From an uncultured Neomegalonema sp. (GTDB lineage: Bacteria > Pseudomonadota > Alphaproteobacteria > Rhodobacterales > Rhodobacteraceae), in assembly GCA_938008165.1 (NCBI GenBank), contig CALLLP010000030.1, positions 29,322-93,321 of the forward strand: a stretch of DNA of 64,000 nt, given 5' to 3'. The position numbers and the translations under genes are program-made. Positions within the stretch are counted from its first letter, which is position 1. The number at the start of each line of letters is the position of its first letter. The notes under the pieces are model-generated. The model was not told the origin of the DNA. It worked only from the letters and a program-made list of their open reading frames with translations, and searched no databases. This document shows, one piece after another, positions 1-8,596 of the stretch.

Positions 1-402
1 GCGCTGCATCAGGGCGATGCATTCCGGGTCGTCGGCGACGATCACCTCGACGCCCCGCTCGCGCAGGAAATCCTCGTTCCCGCCGAAGGTCGTGTTCTCG
101 GCGATGACGACGCGGGGGATGCCGAATTGGACGATGGTGCCTGAGCACATCATGCAGGGGCTAAGCGAGGTATAGAGCGTGGTGTCGCGATAGGTCTTTT
201 GCCGTCCGGCCTTGCGCAATGCATCCATTTCGCCATGGGCGATGGGGTCGCCTTGCTGTACGCGCTGATTGCGCCCCTGAGCCACGAGCGTTTCGCCCCG
301 CGCGATGACCGAGCCGATGGGACACCCTCCTTCATCAAAGCCCGCTTTGGCCTCGTCATAGGCGATTCGCAGGAAATGGCGGTCGGTGTCGGTCAGGGGC
401 AT
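1..402 (-). CDS. Cytosine deaminase, fungal (FCY1) type, 3' end cut by window edge
   Basis: Hydrolytic deamination of cytosine (pyrimidine salvage) is the expected reaction. The reverse strand from the ATG at 402 stays open for 134 codons to the window edge, so the C-terminus is missing. The zinc site of the cytidine deaminase-like fold is intact: H56-G-E58 supplies one ligand and the proton-shuttling glutamate, and the PCMMC motif supplies C83 and C86. The stretches EGGCPIG, DTTLYTSLSPC and FGIPRVV closely follow the layout of yeast cytosine deaminase rather than tRNA adenosine deaminase TadA. A related guanine or nucleoside deaminase cannot be excluded without the C-terminus. Confidence 0.82.
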   Translation of the reverse strand, partial: MPLTDTDRHFLRIAYDEAKAGFDEGGCPIGSVIARGETLVAQGRNQRVQQGDPIAHGEMDALRKAGRQKTYRDTTLYTSLSPCMMCSGTIVQFGIPRVVIAENTTFGGNEDFLRERGVEVIVADDPECIALMQR

Positions 403-855
403 GGTCGAAACTCCGTGGCGGGCAATCCTTCGCCCCTAGAAGGGCCTGTCCCCGAACATCCGTCAAGCCATTGCGTCGGGCCGCTTTGCTTCCGTGGGGT
501 CGGGCCGCTTTGCTTCCGTGGGAAAGAGACCGTTTTCGGCATCGTCTTTCCCGATTCACAGAATTATGCGGAGATTGGCCGAGATCGTCATTCATGGTGA
601 ACCGATAAAGCGGTCTCGCAGGGCGTTGGCCTTTATCGAATGCTCTCGCCGCATGGACCGTCTGATCCGCTGTAGCATCGCGTATTATGCCGCAATTAAA
701 CGCATCATCTGTGATTTGCGTGCTCTGCTCACAGTTGTGTATAGAAATCGTGATGGCGCGTGAATGGCGCCTACAGGGTCTGTCACCCGTAGAAAATATT
801 AATGTTCGTTACATAGCTTGTCGAGAGATACCGAACCCCCAAGGAGTAAGCTAAG
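403..855. other. Intergenic region without a gene
   Basis: This 453-bp gap separates two divergent genes, so it should hold promoters for both. It carries a perfect 24-bp tandem duplication (475-522) and becomes AT-richer toward 700-850. An AAGGAG ribosome-binding site at 841-846 serves the gene starting at 856. No open frame here looks coding, and I see no RNA gene. Confidence 0.6.
475..522. repeat. Perfect 24-bp direct tandem repeat, two copies
   Basis: Copies occupy 475-498 and 499-522 and are identical; each contains GGGCCGCTTTGCTTCCGTGG. The repeat lies in the gap upstream of both the deaminase and the protease. It may be a recent slippage duplication; a role in regulation is only a guess. 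Confidence 0.9.
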
Positions 856-3042
856 GTGTTGAATACCTTCACGATCGTCGAAACATCAAGCGTCGCATCC
901 AGCGGCGTATCCGCGTCCACGCTTGCCAATGTACGGTCGGGCATCCTCGCCGCTGGGGGCATCATCAATGACAATTTTCAACAATCCGGCGTCGATATTG
1001 AAATATCGCTGAGCATTGCGGACCTCGGCGGCAATACCCTTGCGACCGGCGGAACCAGCTTTCACGGGACCACCGCAGACGGCCCCGGTCAGGAAATCTG
1101 GACCCTCAATTCCTTGAACGAGATCATCACGGGGCAGGAATACGATCCCGGTGGATCGACCACCGACATCGCGTTTACCGTCGATATCGACGCCCTGACG
1201 AATAATACATTCTTTTTCGATCCCGATCCGCAGGCCCGGACGGCCTCGGTGCCCGGCAACCAGATCGATTTTCTGACTCTTGCGATTCATGAGTTATTGC
1301 ATGGATTTGGCTTTCTCGCCCTCACAACCGGCGAGCCGAGTGACCGCGAAGTACCCGGCCCGGACATTTCGCCCTTCGATGACAATGTCGATCTGATTGG
1401 CGGCAATCGGTTCTTCACCGGCGCGAATGCCGTGGCGGCCAATGGCGGAAATCCGATCCGGCTGCTGGACGGCGCTTCGGCCCATCCGCTTGACGGCGTC
1501 AACGGCATCGACAGCATCATGAACGCGACCATCACCACGGGCACGCGCAAGTTTCTGTCCCCGATCGAGCTTGCGATCCTTGAGGATATGGGCGCTCCGA
1601 TCGTGACCCCGCCCGCATCCGCCGATTTCAATCTGGCGCTGGGCACCGTGGAAACGGGGCGGTATGGCAACCGCTATACGGGCGCCACGGGTGCCTCCGA
1701 CACGGACGCCGTCGTGCAGGCGACCTTTACGGGGACGGCGTCGTCGCTCAAGCTGTCCTTCGACGGGTTTGACATCGATTTCGATAATGAGCTGGAGGTT
1801 TTCCTCAACGGCAACAGTCTCGGTTTCATCGATGCGGGCGTGAACGAGGGAACGGCCTCCTATGCCATCGATATTGCCGCCTCCGCGCAGATTGCGGGCG
1901 AGAACGAGCTGGAATTCCGTCAGGAGATCAACCCGGCGTTCAAATGGGGCGTGACCAATGTGCTGCTTTCCTCGTCCTTCGATTTTGATCTCGCGGCTGG
2001 CACGGCGGAAACCGGCAAGTTCGGGAATAAGTTTGACGGGGCGACCGATACCGATGGCATTGTCTCGGCATCTTTCACGGGCACCGGGTCGTCCCTGACG
2101 CTGTCCTTCGACGGGTTTGACATCGATTTCGATAATGAGCTGGAGGTTTTCCTCAACGGCAACAGTCTGGGTTTCATCGATGCGGGCGTGAACGAGGGTA
2201 CAGCGTCCTATGAATTGGCCATCGCCGCCTCCGCGCAGAATACGGGCGAGAATGAGCTGGAATTCCGTCAGGCGATCAACCCGGCGTTCAAATGGGGCGT
2301 GACCAATGTGCTGCTTTCCTCGTCCTTCGATGTCGATCTGACGGTCGGCACGGCGGAGACCGGGCGCTATGGCAACAAATATGCGGGGGCCTCAGGTGCG
2401 TCGGATACGGATGGGGTTGTCTCGGCATCCTTCACCGGCGCGGGGACCGATCTTGTGCTGTCCTTTGACGGGTTTGACATCGATTTCGATAATGAGCTGG
2501 AGGTTTTCCTCAACGGCGACAGTCTCGGCTTTATCGATTCGGGCGTCAACGAGGGCACAGCGTCCTATGAATTGGCCATCGCCGCCTCCGCGCAGAATAC
2601 GGGCGAGAATGAGCTGGAATTCCGTCAGGCGATCAACCCGGCGTTCAAATGGGGAGTCACCGATATTCTGCTCTCCACCGCCTTCGACTTCGATCTGACG
2701 GTCGGCACGGCGGAGACCGGGCAATATGGCAATAAATTCGCCGGTACAACCGACACGGATGGCGTCGTCTCAGCGTCCTTCACGGGTACGGGGTCCGATC
2801 TGGGGCTGTTCTTCGACGGGTTCGACATCGATTTCGACAATGAGCTGGAAGTTGTGCTGAACGGCAACAGCCTTGGTTTTGTCGATGCGGGCGTGAATAA
2901 CGGCACGACATCTTATGGCACCGTCATCGCGGCAAGTGCCCAAAATGCGGGTTTGAACGAGTTGGAATTCCGCCAGGCGATCAACCCGGATTTCGCATGG
3001 GGTGTGACCAATGTGCTGCTGGATGATTTGATGGCGATGTAG
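856..3042 (+). CDS. Metzincin-like (leishmanolysin-like) zinc protease with four tandem C-terminal beta-type domains
   Basis: The 728-residue protein starts with GTG, 9 nt after AAGGAG. An N-terminal catalytic domain (about 1-250) holds HELLHGFGF (H145, E146, H149). The usual third ligand at HExxHxxGxxH is absent (alanine there), but a later H210 precedes a Met-turn-like SIMNA (M222). That is the split spacing known from M8 leishmanolysins, so a zinc endopeptidase is inferred. Residues 257-728 are four repeats of 116-119 residues, each with FDGFDIDFDNELEV and a W-G-V-T-(N/D)-(V/I)-L-L end; they may bind sugar or calcium. There is no N-terminal signal peptide and no RTX nonapeptides, so the export route is unclear; type I secretion is possible. 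Long identical DNA blocks between repeats point to recent duplication or gene conversion. Confidence 0.75.
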   Translation: MLNTFTIVETSSVASSGVSASTLANVRSGILAAGGIINDNFQQSGVDIEISLSIADLGGNTLATGGTSFHGTTADGPGQEIWTLNSLNEIITGQEYDPGGSTTDIAFTVDIDALTNNTFFFDPDPQARTASVPGNQIDFLTLAIHELLHGFGFLALTTGEPSDREVPGPDISPFDDNVDLIGGNRFFTGANAVAANGGNPIRLLDGASAHPLDGVNGIDSIMNATITTGTRKFLSPIELAILEDMGAPIVTPPASADFNLALGTVETGRYGNRYTGATGASDTDAVVQATFTGTASSLKLSFDGFDIDFDNELEVFLNGNSLGFIDAGVNEGTASYAIDIAASAQIAGENELEFRQEINPAFKWGVTNVLLSSSFDFDLAAGTAETGKFGNKFDGATDTDGIVSASFTGTGSSLTLSFDGFDIDFDNELEVFLNGNSLGFIDAGVNEGTASYELAIAASAQNTGENELEFRQAINPAFKWGVTNVLLSSSFDVDLTVGTAETGRYGNKYAGASGASDTDGVVSASFTGAGTDLVLSFDGFDIDFDNELEVFLNGDSLGFIDSGVNEGTASYELAIAASAQNTGENELEFRQAINPAFKWGVTDILLSTAFDFDLTVGTAETGQYGNKFAGTTDTDGVVSASFTGTGSDLGLFFDGFDIDFDNELEVVLNGNSLGFVDAGVNNGTTSYGTVIAASAQNAGLNELEFRQAINPDFAWGVTNVLLDDLMAM
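1624..3039 (+). repeat. Four in-frame ~350-bp tandem repeats, ABAB pattern
   Basis: Units begin at 1624, 1981, 2329 and 2686 (357, 348, 357 and 354 bp). Units 1 and 3 share a GASDTD insertion absent from units 2 and 4, which suggests duplication of a two-domain unit. Blocks of about 50 bp around the FDGFDIDFDNELEV codons are identical in units 1-3, and units 2 and 3 share a longer block, suggesting later homogenisation. Confidence 0.88.
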
Positions 3043-3055
3043 CCCTATCGGCACG

Positions 3056-3088
3056 CTCCTGCCCCGGCGCATTGGCTGGGGCAGGGGA
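3056..3088. terminator. Hairpin between convergent genes, possible terminator
   Basis: CCTGCCCC (3058-3065) pairs perfectly with GGGGCAGG (3078-3085) across a 12-nt loop. It lies just after the protease stop and between two convergent genes. No clear T-run follows on either strand, so termination is uncertain. Confidence 0.4.
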
Positions 3089-3147
3089 CAAGGCAGGCGG
3101 AGGGCGACGGGTCTTTGGCCTCAAGCCACTCGCTCGCCCTCCGGCGT

Positions 3148-4143
3148 TCAGGTCCAGCCTTCGATCGCGAATTTTGCCTTCAGCGCATCCGAACACCGCG
3201 CGCCGAGCACCTGAATGACAGCATTTGCCGCCGTGCAGCCCATGGCGCCACAGACATCGAGAGGGTGTCCGGTGGCCATGCCATTCAGGAACCCGGCGGC
3301 GAACAGGTCGCCTGCGCCGGTCGTATCCACCAGCGCGGCAACAGGCAGCGCCGGAACTGCGATCCGCTCGTCGCCAGAGACGATGACGGCCCCATCCGGC
3401 CCGCGCGTGATCGCCGCGATCGCCACATCCCCGGCGACGGCGGTGAGGGCCGCTTCCAGATCGTCGGTTTGGTAGAGCGACAGAAGCTCCGCTTCATTGG
3501 CGAACAGCACGTCGATGTCACTGGCCACGATCTCGCGAAAGCTGTCACGATGGCGATCGACGCAGAACGGATCGGACAGGCTAAGCGCGACCTTGCGGCC
3601 CGCCTCATGGGCGATTTCCATGGCGCGGCGAAAGGCATCCTTGGCGGCGGGCTTATCCCACAGATAGCCCTCCAGATACAGGATGCCCGATCCCGCAACC
3701 GCGTCTGTGTCCACATCATCAGGTCCCAGATCGCCGGAAACGCCCAGATAGGTCGCCATCGTCCGTTCCGCATCGGGGGTGACCATGACCATGCAGCGCG
3801 CCGTTGCCTCGCCTTCCGTGGCGGCGGGGGAGGTGAAGACGGTGCCGGTCGAGCGGATGTCATGGGCAAAGATGTCGCCAAAAGTGTCATCACGCCGCTT
3901 GCCGATAAACGCGGCCCTGCGCCCCAGCGCTCCGAGGGCGGCGATGGTGTTTGCGGCCGATCCCCCCGATCTCTCGGTTGTCTCGCCCAGCGCGTTGTAG
4001 AGTGCGGTCGATCCGGCCTCGTCCACCAACGTCATCGCGCCCTTGGATAAATCCTGTGCTTCGAGGGTGGCATCCCCGACTCGGGCGATGATGTCCACGA
4101 TGGCGGCACCGACGGCGATTACGTCATGGGTTGTGTCGGACAT
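3148..4143 (-). CDS. Adenosine kinase (PfkB family)
   Basis: ATP-dependent phosphorylation of adenosine to AMP is the likely reaction. The 331-residue protein has the PfkB (ribokinase) layout: an N-terminal VGAAIVDI strand, SGGSAANT in the substrate lid region, and the C-terminal signature DTTGAGDLFAAGF with the catalytic aspartate. It lies 112 bp downstream of metK and in line with ahcY, so it would remove the adenosine released by SAH hydrolysis and pull the methyl cycle forward. PfkB kinases are hard to separate by sequence alone; a ribokinase or other sugar kinase is possible, but the neighbours favour adenosine. Confidence 0.82.
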   Translation of the reverse strand: MSDTTHDVIAVGAAIVDIIARVGDATLEAQDLSKGAMTLVDEAGSTALYNALGETTERSGGSAANTIAALGALGRRAAFIGKRRDDTFGDIFAHDIRSTGTVFTSPAATEGEATARCMVMVTPDAERTMATYLGVSGDLGPDDVDTDAVAGSGILYLEGYLWDKPAAKDAFRRAMEIAHEAGRKVALSLSDPFCVDRHRDSFREIVASDIDVLFANEAELLSLYQTDDLEAALTAVAGDVAIAAITRGPDGAVIVSGDERIAVPALPVAALVDTTGAGDLFAAGFLNGMATGHPLDVCGAMGCTAANAVIQVLGARCSDALKAKFAIEGWT

Positions 4144-4193
4144 GGGGCGTTCTCTTCTGTGACAATAAACGGGGGTGGGGCCTTACATGATTT

Positions 4194-4221
4194 CGCCGAC
4201 GCGGGGCTTTGCGCGTCGGCG
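4194..4221 (-). terminator. Strong hairpin after metK, terminator or attenuator
   Basis: A perfect 10-bp stem, CGCCGACGCG against CGCGTCGGCG, closes an 8-nt loop about 35 nt past the metK stop. No U-tract follows on the minus strand, so it may only stabilise mRNA or reduce readthrough into the adenosine kinase gene. Confidence 0.5.
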
Positions 4222-4255
4222 GTCTGTTTCATCCGTAAGGCAGGCGTCCGGGGGG

Positions 4256-5422
4256 TCAGACGTGTTTTTTCAGCGTATCGGCCAGATCGGTTTTCTCCCA
4301 CGAGAAGCCGCCGTCATCTTCGGGCATGCGTCCGAAATGGCCATAGGCGGCGGTGCGGCGATAGATCGGGCGGTTAAGGCCCAGCGTCTGGCGAATGCCG
4401 CGCGGGGTCAGGTCGATGCTCTTGCGAATCGCGTCTTCGATCACCGATGGGGGCACCTGTCCCGTGCCGTAATCATCGACATAGATCGACAGGGGCTGTG
4501 CTACGCCGATGGCATAGGCGAGCTGAACGCTGCATCGCGAGGCCAGCCCCGCCGCCACGACATTCTTTGCCACATAGCGCGAGGCATAGGCCGCCGAGCG
4601 GTCTACCTTGGTCGGGTCCTTGCCTGAGAATGCCCCGCCGCCATGGGGGGCCGCGCCACCATAGGTGTCCACGATGATCTTGCGCCCCGTCAGGCCCGCA
4701 TCGCCATCTGGACCGCCGATGACGAACTGGCCGGTCGGGTTGACATGCCAGATCGTATCCGCATCGACCCATCCTTCGGGCAGAGCCTTCAGGGCATAGG
4801 GTTCGACGATCATGCGAATATCGTCCGAGCTGAGGCCCTCGGCGTGCTGGGTCGAGATCACGATGGTATGGGCGCGCACGGGCTTGCCGTCGCGGTATTC
4901 GACGGTGACCTGCGATTTGGAATCGGGTTCGAGCTGCGGGGCCTCGCCCGAATGGCGCGCGATGGCCATATTCTGTAGAATGCGGTGCGAATAGAGGATC
5001 GGTGCAGGCATCAATTCCGGGGTCTCGTCGCAGGCATAGCCGAACATGATGCCCTGATCGCCCGCGCCCTCGTCCTTATGCATGCCCGTGCCTGCATCGA
5101 CGCCCATGGCGATATCGGCGGATTGGCCATGGACCATGCATTGCACTTCGCAATGATCCCAGTGAAAGCCTTTCTGCTCGTAGCCGATTTCCTTGATCGT
5201 CTGGCGGGCGGCTTCGATCATCTCGTCGCGCTTGACCGATCCGCGTACCTCGCCCGCAAGAACGACATTGTTCGTGGTGGTCAGCGTCTCGACCGCCACG
5301 CGGGCCTCAGGCTCGCGGCCGATGAACAGGTCGACAATGGCGTCTGAAATCGCGTCGGAGACCTTGTCGGGATGGCCTTCGGAGACGGATTCGGAGGTGA
5401 AGAGATACTCTTTGCGGGTCAT
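4256..5422 (-). CDS. metK: S-adenosylmethionine synthetase
   Basis: Makes S-adenosylmethionine from methionine and ATP in the cytoplasm. The 388-residue product has GHPDK at 16-20, the ATP-binding GAGDQG motif at 119-124 and a glycine-rich [15 protein letters not shown] stretch in the C-terminal half, all diagnostic of the family. A longer open frame reaches 5548, but the conserved [20 protein letters not shown] start at 5422 matches the family N-terminus. It lies downstream of ahcY behind a rho-independent terminator, so it probably has its own promoter in the 80-bp gap. I found no SAM-II or SAM/SAH riboswitch consensus there. Confidence 0.97.
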   Translation of the reverse strand: MTRKEYLFTSESVSEGHPDKVSDAISDAIVDLFIGREPEARVAVETLTTTNNVVLAGEVRGSVKRDEMIEAARQTIKEIGYEQKGFHWDHCEVQCMVHGQSADIAMGVDAGTGMHKDEGAGDQGIMFGYACDETPELMPAPILYSHRILQNMAIARHSGEAPQLEPDSKSQVTVEYRDGKPVRAHTIVISTQHAEGLSSDDIRMIVEPYALKALPEGWVDADTIWHVNPTGQFVIGGPDGDAGLTGRKIIVDTYGGAAPHGGGAFSGKDPTKVDRSAAYASRYVAKNVVAAGLASRCSVQLAYAIGVAQPLSIYVDDYGTGQVPPSVIEDAIRKSIDLTPRGIRQTLGLNRPIYRRTAAYGHFGRMPEDDGGFSWEKTDLADTLKKHV

Positions 5423-5458
5423 GATGCGCACTCTCGTAAAATGGGTCGGCACGATACG

Positions 5459-5490
5459 AAAAGAGGCCCCGGAGGGATACCCGGAGCCTC
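5459..5490 (-). terminator. Rho-independent terminator of ahcY
   Basis: On the minus strand GAGGCTCCGG pairs with CCGGGGCCTC (10 bp, one G-T) and is followed directly by TTTT (5462-5459). It starts 11 nt after the ahcY stop and lies ahead of metK. Confidence 0.85.
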
Positions 5491-5501
5491 GCGATCGCGG
5501 C

Positions 5502-6923
5502 TTAGTAGCGGTAATGGTCGGGCTTGAACGGGCCTTGCTCCGGCACACCGATATAGTTGGCCTGTTCGCTGGACAGCTTGGTCAGTTCGACGCCCAGCTT
5601 TTCCAGATGCAGCGTGGCAACCTTCTCATCGAGATGCTTGGGCAGGACGTAGACCTGATTCTCGTATTTGTCGTTGTTCTTGTACAATTCGATCTGCGCC
5701 AGCACCTGATTGGTGAAGGATGCGGACATCACGAAGGACGGGTGGCCCGTCGCACAGGCGAGGTTTACAAGGCGCCCTTCGGCCAGCAGGATCATTTTCT
5801 TGCCGTCGGGGAATTCGATCTCGTCGACCTGTGGCTTGATGTTGTTCCACGTCATGTTGCGCAGACCGGCGACTTGAATCTCGCTGTCGAAGTGACCGAT
5901 ATTGCAGACGATGGCCCGGTCTTTCATGTCGCGCATGTGGTCGACGGTGATGACGTCCTTGTTGCCGGTGGTGGTGACGAAGATGTCGCCCTTGCCTGCG
6001 GCCTTGTCCATCTTGGTCACTTCATAGCCGAGCATCGCGGCCTGAAGCGCGCAGATCGGGTCGATTTCCGTGACCATGACGCGGGCGCCCTGCGATCGCA
6101 GCGATTCCGCCGAGCCTTTGCCCACATCGCCAAAGCCGCAGACGACGGCGACCTTGCCGCCCATCATCACATCGGTCGCGCGGCGGATGCCGTCGACCAG
6201 CGATTCGCGGCAGCCATAGAGGTTGTCGAATTTCGACTTGGTGACCGAGTCGTTTACATTGATCGCGGGGAAGGGCAGTTCGCCTTTTTTGGCGAGTTGA
6301 TACAGGCGATGCACGCCGGTCGTGGTTTCTTCGGAGACGCCCATGATCGCGTCGCGGCGCTTGGTGAACCAGCCCGGCGATTGCTTGTGGCGCGCGTAGA
6401 TCTGCGCCTTGACGACTTCTTCTTCCTCGTTTTCAGGATTGGGGATGATGTCTTCACCGGCTTCGAGCTTGGCGCCGAGGATGATGTACATCGTGGCGTC
6501 GCCGCCATCGTCGAGGATCAGGTTTGGGGTGCCATCGGGGTTTTCGGCTGTGACGGGCCAGTCGAAAATCTTGTCGACATACAGCCAGTAATCTTCCAGC
6601 GACTCGCCCTTGATCGCATAGACGGGGGTGCCGCCCGCCGCGATGGCCGCCGCCGCATGGTCCTGCGTCGAGAAGATGTTGCAGGTCGCCCAGCGGATAT
6701 CCGCGCCCAGTTCGGCCAGCGTTTCGATCAGAACGGCGGTTTGGATCGTCATGTGCAGCGAGCCGGTGATCCGCGCGCCCTTGAGCGGCTTGTCCTTGCC
6801 GAATTCCTCGCGGCAGGCCATCAGACCGGGCATCTCGGTCTCGGCAATGTCGATCTCCTTACGACCGAAATCGGCAAGGGTAATGTCGGCAATGGCATAA
6901 TCGGGCTGCGATGGAGCATCCAT
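5502..6923 (-). CDS. ahcY: Adenosylhomocysteinase (S-adenosylhomocysteine hydrolase)
   Basis: Reversibly splits S-adenosylhomocysteine into adenosine and homocysteine, relieving product inhibition of methyltransferases. The 473-residue protein has the NAD-binding stretch [16 protein letters not shown], the [10 protein letters not shown] segment after it, and the conserved C-terminal KPDHYRY tail that contacts NAD in the neighbouring subunit. The frame is open up to 7010, but the start at 6923 ([20 protein letters not shown]) fits the family. Together with metK and the adenosine kinase it forms a methyl-cycle cluster. The leader contains a 6-bp hairpin but no recognisable SAH riboswitch. Confidence 0.97.
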   Translation of the reverse strand: MDAPSQPDYAIADITLADFGRKEIDIAETEMPGLMACREEFGKDKPLKGARITGSLHMTIQTAVLIETLAELGADIRWATCNIFSTQDHAAAAIAAGGTPVYAIKGESLEDYWLYVDKIFDWPVTAENPDGTPNLILDDGGDATMYIILGAKLEAGEDIIPNPENEEEEVVKAQIYARHKQSPGWFTKRRDAIMGVSEETTTGVHRLYQLAKKGELPFPAINVNDSVTKSKFDNLYGCRESLVDGIRRATDVMMGGKVAVVCGFGDVGKGSAESLRSQGARVMVTEIDPICALQAAMLGYEVTKMDKAAGKGDIFVTTTGNKDVITVDHMRDMKDRAIVCNIGHFDSEIQVAGLRNMTWNNIKPQVDEIEFPDGKKMILLAEGRLVNLACATGHPSFVMSASFTNQVLAQIELYKNNDKYENQVYVLPKHLDEKVATLHLEKLGVELTKLSSEQANYIGVPEQGPFKPDHYRY

Positions 6924-7455
6924 GTCTGGAATCCTGTTCGATGAGAGGAGGAGGGCGCACCCTCCGTTTTGACGGCTCCCATAACAGGATGCAAAACCGG
7001 AAGCAATCACGATATGCAGAAATCGTTATATGATTTGATAACGTGTCAGTTATCGAAGCCGTCTGGCGGATGGTTTAGGCGTGTGAAAGTTAAAATACGG
7101 TCATTGCGGCATGGTATTAAGGCGCTGCTTCAATCACAGCGTCCGTTATTCATATCTCTAACGCATTTATTGGCGTTTTATTACCATACGTGAAACGGGG
7201 AATGGTCTTTTGCTGCAAAAATTGTGCATAGATCGGCTCGGTGGGATGCCTGCTCGTGAAAAGACGATACTGGGCCGATCAATCCGATGGTGCAGATGCT
7301 TTGCTGGCCGTCTTCCTGCCGCGCCCTGACGGTCAGGCCGGGTATTCCGCTTGCATCTTGGCGCCGCTGCGTGTAACCCACGCGCTCTCGACCGATCTTC
7401 CGGCTAAAAGGGCTGCCGAGGGGATCAATAACGCACTGTTTTTCAGGAGAGCGAA
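6924..7455. other. Divergent intergenic region: ahcY promoter/leader and rpmI leader
   Basis: This 532-bp gap has no convincing gene. The part from about 7011 to 7200 is clearly AT-richer than its surroundings and should hold the divergent promoters. A minus-strand hairpin (6950-6965, GGAGGG/CCCTCC with a 4-nt loop) sits in the ahcY leader. On the plus strand GATCGGCTC (7231-7239) can pair with GGGCCGATC (7272-7280), about 175 nt before rpmI, so a structured rpmI leader is possible. CAGGAGAGCGAA precedes the rpmI ATG. Confidence 0.5.
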
Positions 7456-7656
7456 ATGCCCAAGATGAAGACGAAATCCGGAGCGAAAAAACGCTTCCGG
7501 GTGACGGCGAGCGGCAAGATCAAAGGATCGCCCGCCGGTAAACGCCACGGCATGATCAAGCGCACGAATAAATTCATCCGCACTGCGCGCGGTATGGAAG
7601 TGCTGTCCGAGCCGGATCAGAAAATCGTTCGGCAGTTTCTGCCGTACAATCGATAA
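7456..7656 (+). CDS. rpmI: 50S ribosomal protein L35
   Basis: The 66-residue basic protein begins [17 protein letters not shown] and contains [13 protein letters not shown], standard for L35 of the large ribosomal subunit. AGGAG lies 5-10 nt ahead of the ATG. It is followed after 12 nt by rplT, the usual pair. The infC gene that often precedes rpmI is not here. Confidence 0.97.
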   Translation: MPKMKTKSGAKKRFRVTASGKIKGSPAGKRHGMIKRTNKFIRTARGMEVLSEPDQKIVRQFLPYNR

Positions 7657-7668
7657 GGGGGGTATCCG

Positions 7669-8040
7669 ATGTCACGAGTTAAACGGGGTACCGTCCAGAA
7701 GGCACGCCACAAGCGGGTTCTTGAACAGGCGAAAGGCTATTATGGCCGCCGCAAGAACGTCTTTCGCGTTGCCACGCAGGCCGTCGACAAGGCCCAGCAA
7801 TACGCCTATCGCGACCGCAAGAACCGTAAGCGCAGCTTCCGCGCTTTGTGGATTCAGCGCATCAATGCCGGTGCCCGCGAGCATGGCATGAAGTATAATC
7901 AGGTCATCGATGGTCTGAACAAGGCCGGGATCGAGATCGACCGCAAGGTTCTGTCCGATCTGGCCATTCGCGAGCCTGAGGCGTTCAAAGCGATTCTCGA
8001 TCAGGCTAAGGCGGCTCTGGGCGACGCGCAGCCCGCTTGA
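7669..8040 (+). CDS. rplT: 50S ribosomal protein L20
   Basis: A 123-residue basic protein starting [20 protein letters not shown], with [20 protein letters not shown], the typical L20 sequence. L20 is needed for early 50S assembly and in other bacteria represses its own operon by binding leader RNA. It is cotranscribed with rpmI and followed by a strong terminator. pheS, a frequent downstream neighbour in relatives, is absent. Confidence 0.97.
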   Translation: MSRVKRGTVQKARHKRVLEQAKGYYGRRKNVFRVATQAVDKAQQYAYRDRKNRKRSFRALWIQRINAGAREHGMKYNQVIDGLNKAGIEIDRKVLSDLAIREPEAFKAILDQAKAALGDAQPA

Positions 8041-8067
8041 TCCCAACCCGGATCGATTCAATATACA

Positions 8068-8098
8068 GCCGCGCCCCCGCACCGGGGCGCGGCTTTTT
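8068..8098 (+). terminator. Rho-independent terminator of rpmI-rplT
   Basis: GCCGCGCCCC (8068-8077) pairs perfectly with GGGGCGCGGC (8084-8093) across 6 nt and is followed by TTTTT. Confidence 0.95.
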
Positions 8099-8182
8099 CG
8101 ATTCTCGCCCCGATCCGCTTTACGTCTCGTATCCGGCTCTGTAAGGCCCAAGCGCAGAGCGAGAATGACAGGAGCGACACCC

Positions 8183-8584
8183 ATGGATACGCGCGCAGTG
8201 ATCGACGCCTATTACACCGCGTTCAACGATCATGACGGCGAAGCGATGCTGGCCTTGATGACCGACGATGTCCGCCATGACGTCAATCAGGGGGAGCGCC
8301 GCATCGGCAAGGACGCTTTCCGTGCCTTCAACGCGAAGATGGATGCATGCTATGCCGAGCGCCTGACCGATATCGTCGTTATGGTCAGCGAAGACGGCAC
8401 GCGGGCCTCGGCGGAGTTCACGGTTAACGGGTTCTACACTGCGACTGACGACGGATTGCCTGAGGCGCAGAACCAGCGCTACACCCTGCCTGCCGGAACC
8501 TTCTTCGCGTTGCGCGATGGCCAGATCGCGCGGGTGACAACCTATTACAATCTCAGCGATTGGCTGCGCCAGATTGAGGCTTAG
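8183..8584 (+). CDS. SnoaL-like / ketosteroid isomerase-related protein
   Basis: A 133-residue NTF2-fold protein of the ketosteroid isomerase-related (SnoaL-like) group; the true substrate is unknown. Family features are the N-terminal VIDAYYTAFNDHDGEAMLALM helix pair, DDVRHDVNQG, and the C-terminal FFALRDGQIARVTTYYN strand. The ATG at 8183 is preceded by AGGAG at the right distance, so the upstream ATG at 8165 is rejected. It stands alone between the rplT terminator and a convergent glycosyltransferase. Such proteins may be isomerases, hydrolases or simple binding proteins. Confidence 0.72.
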   Translation: MDTRAVIDAYYTAFNDHDGEAMLALMTDDVRHDVNQGERRIGKDAFRAFNAKMDACYAERLTDIVVMVSEDGTRASAEFTVNGFYTATDDGLPEAQNQRYTLPAGTFFALRDGQIARVTTYYNLSDWLRQIEA

Positions 8585-8596
8585 GGGGATCGTCGA

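Noticed and set aside
856..3042. RTX-type calcium-binding toxin
   Set aside because: The repeats are ~117 residues long and contain no GGxGxDxxx nonapeptides.
5423..5501. SAM-II or SAM/SAH riboswitch ahead of metK
   Set aside because: The gap is mostly the ahcY terminator, and the remaining ~35 nt do not match the conserved cores I know. A covariance search is still needed.
5193..6944. 583-codon open frame on the plus strand
   Set aside because: It is the antisense shadow of metK and ahcY, produced by GC-rich codon bias; it has no ribosome-binding site and no family-like sequence.
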